Under the pieces are notes generated by a model. That model was given only the letters and a program-made list of their open reading frames with translations, was not told where the DNA came from and ran no database searches. From Aquimarina mytili (lineage in GTDB: Bacteria > Bacteroidota > Bacteroidia > Flavobacteriales > Flavobacteriaceae), in assembly GCF_016735115.1 (NCBI RefSeq), contig NZ_JAERQJ010000009.1, positions 1 through 64,000 on the forward strand: a DNA stretch of 64,000 bases, given 5' to 3'. The position numbers were made by a program, and so were the translations under genes. Below, piece by piece: positions 27,219 through 35,244 of this stretch; positions within the stretch are counted from its first letter, which is position 1; each line of letters starts with the position of its first letter.

Positions 27219-27965
27219 ATGAGTGCAATTACCTGTTTTATTGTAGAAGATGACCCACAAGCTCTTGACTATGCGTCATCACTTATAAGGAAATATGGTA
27301 ATATAAATATTCTGGGGACTTCAGATACCATAAAAGAAGCTGCAGTGTCTGTCAAAAAACTTCAACCAGATTTTTTGATTCTTGATGTATTTCTTACTGA
27401 TGGTAATGCATTTGAATTTTTGGCATTATTTGACACTATTGATTTCAAAATAATATTTACTACTTCGTATGCAAAATATGCTATCGATGCTTTTAAGTTT
27501 TCGGCTTTAGATTATCTTTTAAAGCCATATGACGAACAAGAAATGATTACTGCGCTTCAAAAAGTTGATCAGGATATTCACAAGGAGAATTACAAACTTC
27601 AGTTAAAAACATTGCTCCAAAACTTTTCTAATCAGACTGCATCAAAAAAAATAGTCCTTAAAAATGCAGATGCCATTCATATCATAAAAACCGAGGATAT
27701 TTTATTTGCCCAATCCGATAATAACTATACTACATTCTTCCTAACATCAGGGAAGGAAATATTAGTTTCAAAATCCTTAAAATCGTTCGAAGAAAAATTA
27801 TCTGAACACAACTTTTTTCGTGTACATCAAAGCTTTTTGATCAATCTAACCTACATCTCATCATTTGATAAACGTAATGATCAAATTATTCTTGATCAAT
27901 CACATCCTATTCCGGTAGCTCAGAGTAGAAAACAAAAGCTGATTACGTATATAGAGAATTTATAA
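27219..27965 (+). CDS. LytTR-family response regulator
   Basis: The protein has 248 residues. The receiver domain (about 5-120) has acidic residues FIVEDDP, the phosphoacceptor Asp56 in LILDVFLTDG, Thr in FTTSYAKYAIDAF and the conserved Lys in LLKPYDEQE. The LytTR DNA-binding domain (about 145-245) includes TEDILFAQSDNNYTTFFL, FFRVHQSFLINL and PIPVAQSRKQKL. It pairs with the adjacent kinase. Its target promoters are unknown; the next genes downstream, two exported proteins of unknown function, are possible members of its regulon. Confidence 0.93.
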   Translation: MSAITCFIVEDDPQALDYASSLIRKYGNINILGTSDTIKEAAVSVKKLQPDFLILDVFLTDGNAFEFLALFDTIDFKIIFTTSYAKYAIDAFKFSALDYLLKPYDEQEMITALQKVDQDIHKENYKLQLKTLLQNFSNQTASKKIVLKNADAIHIIKTEDILFAQSDNNYTTFFLTSGKEILVSKSLKSFEEKLSEHNFFRVHQSFLINLTYISSFDKRNDQIILDQSHPIPVAQSRKQKLITYIENL

Positions 27966-28088
27966 TTCGTGAATTCTAATCTATACGGGTTACTTTCTGG
28001 AAATACACCTTCAAATTCTCATTCTACAAAATTCAAACGATCAATTGACTTACTTTAGTTCATAGAACTAATTTTCACACAAATTAAA

Positions 28089-28721
28089 ATGAAAAAAACA
28101 ATTATAGCTATGCTATCACTCGCTTTATGTATGTCTTGCGGAAGTGATAAACAAAAAGAAAAAGAACCTGGGTTATTTGATATTATTGACGGGGTTTCTG
28201 ATCTAAATAAACTGGCAAAAGAAGTCGAAGAAATTGAAGAAGAAGGAGAAAAACTTTTAAAGGCGACTCCTATATCCAATGAAGAATTAAAGGCTATATT
28301 ACCAGAAAGTCTAGTAGGTTTTACTAGAAAGAAGTTTTCTGTTGGCAATCAATTTATGGCAGATGTAGCCATGGCAGAGGCTGAATATGAAAATGAAGAT
28401 GGAGACATGATTTCTCTATCTATCATTGATGGCGCTGGCGAAACCGGAAGTGCTATGATTTCCTTAAGCCGTTTGGGGTTTTCTAGAGATTTTGAAGAAC
28501 AGACCGATACTGGATACAAAAAATCTATCACCCTAAATGGATACAAAGCTGTCGAAGAAAAAGAAAAAGATACATACAACGACAGTGAAGATTCTAAAAT
28601 TGACTTGATGATTGCAAACCGGTTTATCGTTTCTTTAGAAGGGAATAATGTGCCTTTGCAAAAAATAAAAAAGTCAGTAAACGAATTGGATCTTAAGGCT
28701 CTTGAACAAAAAGCTGACTAA
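28089..28721 (+). CDS. Lipoprotein of unknown function
   Basis: The protein has 210 residues with an SPII signal (lipobox MSCG at about residues 16-19). An acidic coiled stretch (KLAKEVEEIEEEGEKLLK, about 42-59) is followed by a beta-rich region with VGFTRKKFSVGNQF and a repeated acidic pattern to the end. No known domain is recognised. It lies 123 bases downstream of the LytTR regulator and 33 bases before another exported gene. A 7-bp inverted repeat (TTAGTTC/GAACTAA at 28056-28072) sits just upstream and could be a regulator site. Confidence 0.7.
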   Translation: MKKTIIAMLSLALCMSCGSDKQKEKEPGLFDIIDGVSDLNKLAKEVEEIEEEGEKLLKATPISNEELKAILPESLVGFTRKKFSVGNQFMADVAMAEAEYENEDGDMISLSIIDGAGETGSAMISLSRLGFSRDFEEQTDTGYKKSITLNGYKAVEEKEKDTYNDSEDSKIDLMIANRFIVSLEGNNVPLQKIKKSVNELDLKALEQKAD

Positions 28722-28754
28722 AACACAATACGTACATACTGTAGTATTCAAAAT

Positions 28755-29450
28755 ATGAAAACAAAAAAAGTAAGTTTAAAAACAATATTGGTAACTGCGT
28801 TACTATCAATTATGCCAATGATTGGTATTGCTCAAGAATGTAAGGCAGTGCTTTTCATGAAACAAGGGGCTATTTTAGATTATACTGATTATTCTAAAAA
28901 TGGGAAAAAGAAAGGTAGCACCAGACATGAAACTATTAACATATCGGGTACCAGTAATACTATTGACGCCATTATCGAAGCCACAGTACTCGATAAAAAA
29001 AATAAAGAGAGTTTTAGCACGCAATACAAAGCAAATTGCAATAACGGACTATTCAGTGTAGATATGCTTCGGTTTTTTAGCTTGGACAAACTATCAGAAC
29101 AGCATCAAGAAAATTTTAGTCTTGAAATAGATGGAGATGTATTGGAGTTCCCGACAAACAGTAAAGTTGGTGATGTATTAGATGATGGACACATAAACAT
29201 TAAAGTCAACAATCAAGGATTTACATTAATCACCATGACTTTTGATATTTTTAATAGAAAAATTGTTGCAGAAGAAACCATTACCACTCCTGCAGGCGCA
29301 TTTAATTGTCAAAAAGTAACATTAGATTTTAAAAGCAAATTTGGAATCATTAAAATTAATGGTAGCGGTAAAGAATGGTATCATGACAATGCGGTAGTAA
29401 TACGATCAGAATCTTATAATAAAAAAAGGAAAGCTACTAGGGTATCATGA
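28755..29450 (+). CDS. Exported TapB/DUF3108-like protein
   Basis: The protein has 231 residues with an SPI signal peptide (about 1-26, cleaved after GIA). The mature part is a beta-rich fold like DUF3108/TapB-type proteins: LFMKQGAILDYTDYSKNGKK near the N-terminus, then FDIFNRKIVAEETITTPAGA and FNCQKVTLDFKSKFG, ending with WYHDNAVVIRSESYNK. Such proteins are periplasmic or outer-membrane associated and of unknown function in Bacteroidota. It is probably co-transcribed with the preceding lipoprotein gene. The terminator at 29633-29675 is about 180 bases on. Confidence 0.7.
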   Translation: MKTKKVSLKTILVTALLSIMPMIGIAQECKAVLFMKQGAILDYTDYSKNGKKKGSTRHETINISGTSNTIDAIIEATVLDKKNKESFSTQYKANCNNGLFSVDMLRFFSLDKLSEQHQENFSLEIDGDVLEFPTNSKVGDVLDDGHINIKVNNQGFTLITMTFDIFNRKIVAEETITTPAGAFNCQKVTLDFKSKFGIIKINGSGKEWYHDNAVVIRSESYNKKRKATRVS

Positions 29451-29632
29451 GCTAACAGGAATTAGATAAAAAATAATCAATATTTAAAATTAATATCGAA
29501 AGACGTATGAATTGTGATGGCAATCGTATTACGAATCTAAGATTTTCTAACCCGTGTATTTCAATAATAAAAAATTCAGAAGGATTTAGTTAAATTCTAT
29601 AAAAGAGATTATTCTTATTATTTTAAATGAAT

Positions 29633-29675
29633 AAACCTCAATTATCAAACTTTATTTTTTGATATATTGGGGTTT
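29633..29675 (+). terminator. Rho-independent terminator
   Basis: A long stem forms between AAACCTCAAT-TATCAAA (from 29633) and TTTGATATATTGGGGTTTT (to 29675), with T-rich loop and tail. It closes the 28089-29450 unit. The 275-base gap around it (29451-29725) shows no convincing gene. Confidence 0.6.
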
Positions 29676-29725
29676 TATTATTTATCAATACATACTCAGG
29701 AAGAAACCTAATTTGAAAATCTCTA

Positions 29726-31438
29726 ATGACACACCAACATTACATACTTATATTTTCTTTTTTTTTATGTTTTCATTTATATTCCTTCCAACAAAGTGAA
29801 CGGGACAAAAACTTCATCGTAAATAATAAGGATACTGATTCTATTGAAAATTTCTTGATAAAAACGCTAAATACGAATACGATATTAGCAGAAAGCTACT
29901 ACAAGCTCTATTTGGATAGAGGCATAGAAAAAGAGAATTATTCAATACAATTCTTCGCTAATTATTATTTAGGCAATATAGCATATCGCAATAAAAGATT
30001 TGATAAAGCCATTCATTATGGAAATAACGCAATAACATCTGCAGAAAATATTAGAAATGGGAATTATATGCTAAGTGGACTATATCTCGTTGCCGCTGCA
30101 TATCAGGAAAAGAGAGATCGTAAAAACTCGTTACATCGATATTTGCGTGCTCAAAAAATTATCGAACAATATAGTCTTGAAAATTATCAAATTTATAATT
30201 TGGTCAGTATTGGGCAAATTAGGATTAGACTTGATCAAACTCAAAAAGCGTTGGCATCTTTTCAAAAAGCACTAAAATTGCTTGAAAAATCCTCCAAAAA
30301 TTCAGACGCCAATTACAATACCAAGTATTTATCAATTATTCAAGGCTTAGGGGTTTGTTACTATAAGTTAGGTAACTATGATGAAGCACTCAAATACAAT
30401 TATCAAGGTTTACAATATGCCGAAGAATTAAATCGAATAGAATATATCATTGATTTTAATCTTAATATAGGCGAAACATACATCGGTAAAAAAAAATATT
30501 CTAAAGCACTTTCTTACCTGAACATTGCCAAAGCAGACATTATAAAACTTAATAAGAATAATGATCCAGATCTATTTACCGCAAACCTTCATATCGCAAC
30601 TTGTTTATATAATCAAACTGAATACGCCAAGGCTAGAGATTTATTAGAGCAAAATTTTCAGCATATAAAAACGAATCCAGAAGTAGAAAAAATACAAGAA
30701 GCATATGCCTTAGCTATTCAATGTGGTGAAAAATTACAAGACACTAATTTGCAATTTAAGTATACCAAAGTCTATAATAAAATTGTTGATTCTCTCTATC
30801 AGAATGATATAAATGCTCAAGAAAAATTATATGATCGGGATTTAGAAAGTCTTGAAGAAAAAAATAAAAGTTTACTATCCAAAAACCTTCTCTACGCTAT
30901 TGGATTTTTATTGACTTTAGTTTTTGCGGCAATTATTTCATTCTATACTATCAAAACTAAAAGAAAGAATAAAAGTTTATTTGAAGAGTTGCAAAAAGGG
31001 AGAATACATGAAAATGCATCAAAAACGATAAATGTTCAAAAAAACGAATTTATTACAGACAAAAAAGCAAAGAGTCTGTTAGAGCGATTATCAAATTTAG
31101 AAAAAACAGCCTTTTATTTGAGTTCAGATTGCAGCTTGTATAGTACAGCAAAAGATATCGAAACAAATACTTCCTATTTGTCGAAAATCATTAATGAATA
31201 TAAACAGCAATCATTTAATGATTATATCAACGAATTAAGAATTAAATATTGTATTGAAAGGTTAAGCTCAAATCACACATTTAGATCATATACGATCAAA
31301 GCCATTGCCGGAGAATTGGGATATAAGAGTGTGAATACTTTTGCTTCAGCATTTAAAAAACAAACAGGTTTAAGCCATTCTTATTTTATCAAAAAAGTAG
31401 TATCCGATACTCATGAGTCTAACAAAATTAACACATAA
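29726..31438 (+). CDS. TPR membrane protein with C-terminal AraC-type DNA-binding domain
   Basis: The protein has 570 residues. A signal or anchor (about 1-21) is followed by TPR repeats (about 55-360) and a coiled coil, then a membrane segment (LLYAIGFLLTLVFAAIISFY, about 388-407). The C-terminal AraC helix-turn-helix pair lies at about 460-555: FNDYINELRIKYCIERL and TIKAIAGELGYKSVNTFASAF. Such one-component regulators sense at the membrane and bind DNA from the inner face. The next gene encodes a T9SS cargo protein and is a possible target. The DNA site is unknown. Confidence 0.88.
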   Translation: MTHQHYILIFSFFLCFHLYSFQQSERDKNFIVNNKDTDSIENFLIKTLNTNTILAESYYKLYLDRGIEKENYSIQFFANYYLGNIAYRNKRFDKAIHYGNNAITSAENIRNGNYMLSGLYLVAAAYQEKRDRKNSLHRYLRAQKIIEQYSLENYQIYNLVSIGQIRIRLDQTQKALASFQKALKLLEKSSKNSDANYNTKYLSIIQGLGVCYYKLGNYDEALKYNYQGLQYAEELNRIEYIIDFNLNIGETYIGKKKYSKALSYLNIAKADIIKLNKNNDPDLFTANLHIATCLYNQTEYAKARDLLEQNFQHIKTNPEVEKIQEAYALAIQCGEKLQDTNLQFKYTKVYNKIVDSLYQNDINAQEKLYDRDLESLEEKNKSLLSKNLLYAIGFLLTLVFAAIISFYTIKTKRKNKSLFEELQKGRIHENASKTINVQKNEFITDKKAKSLLERLSNLEKTAFYLSSDCSLYSTAKDIETNTSYLSKIINEYKQQSFNDYINELRIKYCIERLSSNHTFRSYTIKAIAGELGYKSVNTFASAFKKQTGLSHSYFIKKVVSDTHESNKINT

Positions 31439-31561
31439 TTACTTGTAAAAATAGAGATAAGACTGTCAATTTTATAAAATTGAACTTCCATAATTCATAA
31501 TTTTCGATTTAAGATAAAGCAATGAGTATTTTTACTGAATAACCAATAAGCACAAAGTTTT

Positions 31562-32671
31562 ATGTTTGGAAAAATAAAGTTCTTAATCATAATTTTCTGT
31601 ATCACTTTTATAAATCATTCTATCGCTCATGGAACTGAAAGTGATTTCGAAAAAATAATTGATGTTACTATTAATACTCATACAGGGCGTATAGAAATTG
31701 ATGAGTCACAGGTTCAAGACCTTCACGTTTTTATTTGGGGAAAAATACAATTTAATGTATACGGCTTATATCAAAATACTTACCCTAGACAGAGTGTTAC
31801 TGAAAAGAGATTTAATATATCATCTACTATTATCAATACAACGTTAACCCCAATACTTATTCCTCCTACCAGACCAGATCCTGACGATCGTACTATAAAT
31901 AATGATAGAATATTACTAGGAACTATGGTGTTAGATCTATTAAGTTATGATGTTACTCCTGGATTAAAGACCGTTACTTTATCCCTATCAGAAGTAGATA
32001 CTACTATAGTAGATCAAAGAGATGTATCTTTTAATGTGTATAATCCCGAACAACTTGGAGATTTAGAAATAACCCACGCAGAGACTGTAATCCCAAATAT
32101 CGACAGAATCCAACGTAAAGTGCAAATTAAAGCGCATATACGAAATACAGGGAGAGATGATATCAATGAAAAATCAAAGGTCAAGTTTTATATTAAGATT
32201 GAAGATAAATTAAAGCTTCTTAAAACAAAAACTGTTGGACCTATTAGTGAAAATAATAGTAAAAGTTGTATAATTTTTATTGATTATGAAACCTACTCCA
32301 AAATCATAGGTAAAACATTGTATATCATAGTTGATGAAGATAATCATGTTAGAGAGCGTAGCGATTTTAATAATTATCTGAATTATACAGTTCCAGAAAT
32401 TCAAGTACATCCTAATACGATCAAAACCTATCCAAATCCTTTTAAAGACGAAGTAAATTTTACTTTCTTTCTAGGTCAAGATGCTGCACCTCTTGTGGTA
32501 CTTAAGCTTTATAATAGGTTTGGAATGAATATAGCCACGCAAGGTTATGTTTTATCTCCTAACAATACGTATCAAACCATAACGTACTTCAATGATAATT
32601 TATCAACAGGAATGTATATTTATACGCTTACTGTTGGCGATATGGTATATCAAGGAACAATAGTAAAATAA
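31562..32671 (+). CDS. T9SS-secreted protein with CARDB-like domain
   Basis: The protein has 369 residues with a signal peptide (about 1-24). Residues about 165-280 form a CARDB-like domain (VQIKAHIRNTGRDDINEKSK, then DEDNHVRERSDFNNYL). The C-terminal 80 residues are a type A T9SS sorting domain: TYPNPFKDEVNFTF, LYNRFGMNI, and LSTGMYIYTLTVGDMVYQG before the final TIVK. It is exported through the outer membrane and probably attached to the surface. No enzyme domain is seen. The perfect hairpin at 32699-32731 terminates it. Confidence 0.85.
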   Translation: MFGKIKFLIIIFCITFINHSIAHGTESDFEKIIDVTINTHTGRIEIDESQVQDLHVFIWGKIQFNVYGLYQNTYPRQSVTEKRFNISSTIINTTLTPILIPPTRPDPDDRTINNDRILLGTMVLDLLSYDVTPGLKTVTLSLSEVDTTIVDQRDVSFNVYNPEQLGDLEITHAETVIPNIDRIQRKVQIKAHIRNTGRDDINEKSKVKFYIKIEDKLKLLKTKTVGPISENNSKSCIIFIDYETYSKIIGKTLYIIVDEDNHVRERSDFNNYLNYTVPEIQVHPNTIKTYPNPFKDEVNFTFFLGQDAAPLVVLKLYNRFGMNIATQGYVLSPNNTYQTITYFNDNLSTGMYIYTLTVGDMVYQGTIVK

Positions 32672-32698
32672 TAGAGAAGTACTGTTTTTTTTAATTTA

Positions 32699-32731
32699 AA
32701 AACCGTTTCAAATTATGATTGAAACGGTTTT
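32699..32731 (+). terminator. Rho-independent terminator
   Basis: A 13-bp perfect stem, AAAACCGTTTCAA at 32699-32711 and TTGAAACGGTTTT at 32719-32731, encloses a 7-base loop. It ends the T9SS cargo transcript. Confidence 0.75.
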
Positions 32732-32772
32732 GTACATCTTTGAAATTGGAATTAACATACCTTCCTATTTCA

Positions 32773-32790
32773 TCAGATTTATAAATCTGA
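32773..32790. promoter_or_regulatory. Perfect 18-bp palindrome upstream of a lipoprotein gene
   Basis: TCAGATTTATAAATCTGA at 32773-32790 is fully self-complementary and lies 98 bases before the ATG at 32888. A dimeric regulator site or a short hairpin are both possible; nothing favours one. Confidence 0.4.
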
Positions 32791-32887
32791 CTTTTCTTCT
32801 TTTTTATAATCAATGAATTGCATATAGTTTTACCATAGAATTCTGGTCGACAAGAATCACAAATCATTTTAAAACTATAATCAAAAC

Positions 32888-33550
32888 ATGAAAAAACGTA
32901 TAGAAATATTGGTATTGACCGTTTTCTTATTGGTAATAACAAGTTGTCAAACCGAAGAGGAGGATGCTTTTCAAGATGAACTTTTGATCGAAAACAATGA
33001 GGATATAAAAATACTAGAGGACATTGATGGGTTTGACTTCAGAAAATCATCGGCATTCTTGCATTGTTCGCGATATCCCATACCACCAGGGTACAAAATC
33101 CTTTATTATACAAATAGCCCAACTTGCGAACCAAATTATTCAACGTTATATCTAGGGCTTTATAATTCAGCTATTATTGTACCAATCGGACAACCTACTA
33201 TAAGTAGTGCGGGTGCAGGCTGTGATGATAATTATTGTATCTGGATTGTAGGAAACGATTTTGAACCCAATGCTTATGTAGATATTAGAACTAAAACCGG
33301 AACTTCAATTATCGGTACATATAGAGGTTCAAATCGCGTGCAATATGTTAACTCACAGGGACAAGATGTTATCACTTTACGCTTAAATTCGGCCTTAGAA
33401 CGTAACGAGTTTAACGGTAGAGGTCTACGTATATGGGTTGTTAATCCTGACGCCAGAAAATGGGGTGATGGTAGAACAGTTAGAAGACCTTATACTCCAG
33501 GTGATACCGATCCAATTGACCCAGATGATTGCAATCCCGTATGCCCTTAG
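32888..33550 (+). CDS. Lipoprotein of unknown function
   Basis: The protein has 220 residues with an SPII signal (VITSCQTEEED, Cys at residue 20). Residues about 110-200 form a beta-rich unit, CIWIVGNDFEPNAYVDIRTK, then GLRIWVVNPDARKWGDGRTV, reminiscent of IPT/TIG-like immunoglobulin folds. The C-terminus is Pro/Asp/Cys-rich (DPDDCNPVCP). Six or more cysteines in the mature part suggest disulphides. Surface exposure is inferred. It is the gene immediately before the small RiPP-like precursor, but 148 bases separate them and no functional link is shown. Confidence 0.7.
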   Translation: MKKRIEILVLTVFLLVITSCQTEEEDAFQDELLIENNEDIKILEDIDGFDFRKSSAFLHCSRYPIPPGYKILYYTNSPTCEPNYSTLYLGLYNSAIIVPIGQPTISSAGAGCDDNYCIWIVGNDFEPNAYVDIRTKTGTSIIGTYRGSNRVQYVNSQGQDVITLRLNSALERNEFNGRGLRIWVVNPDARKWGDGRTVRRPYTPGDTDPIDPDDCNPVCP

Positions 33551-33698
33551 ATACTTTATAACGAAGTTTTATAAAAGATACAATGTCTTGTAATATATGA
33601 GATTGTAATTGCTTAACAGTATAAAACTGTAGAAATCATAATAAAAGGCGGAAACCGAAAAGCCTTTGATAGAGTAGGTAACACAAAATAAAGGAATT

Positions 33699-33851
33699 AT
33701 GTTAAATAGCATTTTAAGTTTAGAGGGGGTGCATCAATTAAAAAAGAGTGAACAACAAACCATAAAAGCTGGCACATATTATGGTGATTCTTGTCTATCG
33801 CTATGCGGAGGAAGATGCTCTTTTGGAAATTGCTATCACCATATTGATTAA
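33699..33851 (+). CDS. Small RiPP/bacteriocin-like precursor peptide with double-glycine-type leader
   Basis: A 50-codon gene starts at ATG 33699, after AAAGGAATT, and stops at TAA 33849-33851. The leader (residues 1-25) reads MLNSILSLEGVHQLKKSEQQ then TIKAG, the form of flavobacterial natural-product leaders (LxxLEGVxxLKKSEQxxIxGG) cut by C39 peptidase-transporters. Here Ala-Gly stands at the usual Gly-Gly site. The core (26-50) is TYYGDSCLSLCGGRCSFGNC followed by YHHID, with Cys at 32, 36, 40 and 45 (CX3CX3CX4C) and eight Ser/Thr/Tyr residues. No modification, immunity or transport gene is adjacent; the strong hairpin at 33856 makes it a stand-alone unit. Leader homology is clear, function is inferred. 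Confidence 0.75.
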   Translation: MLNSILSLEGVHQLKKSEQQTIKAGTYYGDSCLSLCGGRCSFGNCYHHID

Positions 33852-33855
33852 TTAT

Positions 33856-33887
33856 AAATCCCCCAAGGTTTCTACCTTGGGGGATTT
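33856..33887. terminator. Strong bidirectional terminator
   Basis: AAATCCCCCAAGGT at 33856-33869 and ACCTTGGGGGATTT at 33874-33887 form a perfect 14-bp stem with a TTCT loop. It lies 4 bases after the precursor-peptide stop and 24 bases from the stop of the convergent M24 gene, and has T runs on both strands. Confidence 0.85.
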
Positions 33888-33911
33888 TAAATTTTTGAAA
33901 AAAACACTATA

Positions 33912-35234
33912 CTATCTCTTCGGAATCGTAATTAACTCTGTTTGTCTTTCATTTACATATCTAAAACCATCCTCTCCCCAAAAGCCTGCTTCTTCAAGCA
34001 TAATACGAACATCTTTTTTCCATTCAGGGATAGTTACCGTAGTATTTAGTTCGATTGCATATACGGTATTTTCGTATAGAGGATAATCACCTGTTCCCGG
34101 TACTCCTCCTTGCGAATCCCACATTCCAATAGTCGGTCCCGAAGAATGTCCATATAATCCTAAAGGGTGCGTATATATAGCCGGTTTTAAGCCTTCACCC
34201 CTACCTTGTTTTAAGGATTGTAGCAAGATTTCATTTCCAGATTTACCAGTTTCAAAATTCGAGGTAAAAATATCTTGTACCCGGTTACCATCAGCAAAAG
34301 CTTTTGTCAAGTATTCTGGAGGCATTGTTTCTTCATTTTTAAGAATATAGGCATGTTGCTGGCAATCGGTATTTAATCGCAAGTATGTTATCCCAAAATC
34401 ACAATGAATTAAATCCCCTGGTCTAATCACTTTATCTTTTGGCCGGTCTGAAAACGAAACAATATGACTTTGCAATGCTTCGCCTGATCTCTGTATATCT
34501 ACTGTAGGATGAAACCATGTTTTAAGTCCCATATCAGTAACTTTTTGTCTTAACCACCAAACCACATCATCTGTTGTTGTAGTTCCGGGTTTGATCACAG
34601 ATGTACTAAAAGCTTCTTCAATAATAGCATGCGTTACGTCGACAAGTTCTTTATAAATCTCCATTTCCTGTTGTGTACGAGTTTCTATCCAGGCAATGGC
34701 CAGTTTTTCAGCAGAGGTAATTTTTGGTTTGAACTCCTGAGGTAACACCTCCATAAATTCATCATAATCCGTTTTTACAATACCATCAACAATACCAAAA
34801 TTTTTAGAATAATTGAGTCCTATTTTTTCTGGATTTTTAGTTGAAATAATATCCACTAATGCTTTCCATTGATTAGGTTGTTTTTCTTTATCCCATGCAG
34901 AATCTATTTGCTTACCAATATTATATCTCGCTACCGCAAGCTTCTCTATTGTATTTTTTGTTTTATCTCTATAAAAAACAATTATTGTTCTTCTTCTTGC
35001 ATTCAACCATGTTGAAGGTAGCATTGTTTTTAGCACTGGGTCTTCATTATATTCCCTAGAGATCAAAACCCACATATCAAATCCAGTACGATCCATTAAT
35101 TGTGGCAAAAGATTATTAAAACGATCTTCTAATACCATATCAATAATATCTGCCCTCTCCCTTTGCGGTAGGATTTGTGAATGGCTAAAATGGATGCAAA
35201 GTAGCAGTGCAATAATCAAAGAGCTTATTTTCAT
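33912..35234 (-). CDS. Exported M24-family metallopeptidase (Xaa-Pro aminopeptidase-like)
   Basis: The protein has 440 residues with a signal peptide (about 1-19, ending SHSQ). The pita-bread metal ligands can be read: HCDFGITY (about 277) and NTDCQQHAY (about 286) supply aspartates, THPLGLYGHSSGP the histidine, and AIELNT and MLEEAGF the glutamates. Members remove N-terminal residues next to proline, or related dipeptides, with two metal ions. Periplasmic location is inferred from the signal. The gene starts 10 bases after the stop of the 745-residue protein on the same strand, so they are probably one operon. Confidence 0.88.
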   Translation of the reverse strand: MKISSLIIALLLCIHFSHSQILPQRERADIIDMVLEDRFNNLLPQLMDRTGFDMWVLISREYNEDPVLKTMLPSTWLNARRRTIIVFYRDKTKNTIEKLAVARYNIGKQIDSAWDKEKQPNQWKALVDIISTKNPEKIGLNYSKNFGIVDGIVKTDYDEFMEVLPQEFKPKITSAEKLAIAWIETRTQQEMEIYKELVDVTHAIIEEAFSTSVIKPGTTTTDDVVWWLRQKVTDMGLKTWFHPTVDIQRSGEALQSHIVSFSDRPKDKVIRPGDLIHCDFGITYLRLNTDCQQHAYILKNEETMPPEYLTKAFADGNRVQDIFTSNFETGKSGNEILLQSLKQGRGEGLKPAIYTHPLGLYGHSSGPTIGMWDSQGGVPGTGDYPLYENTVYAIELNTTVTIPEWKKDVRIMLEEAGFWGEDGFRYVNERQTELITIPKR

Positions 35235-35244
35235 AAAAAGAAGT

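Noticed and set aside
29507..29593. 28-codon frame beginning MNCDGNRITNLRF
   Set aside because: It has no leader signature, no clear ribosome site and no Gly-Gly site; such frames are common by chance in AT-rich gaps.
33781..34086. 101-codon plus-strand frame spanning the terminator after the small peptide
   Set aside because: It crosses a 14-bp perfect terminator stem and overlaps both the precursor gene in another frame and the M24 gene on the other strand.
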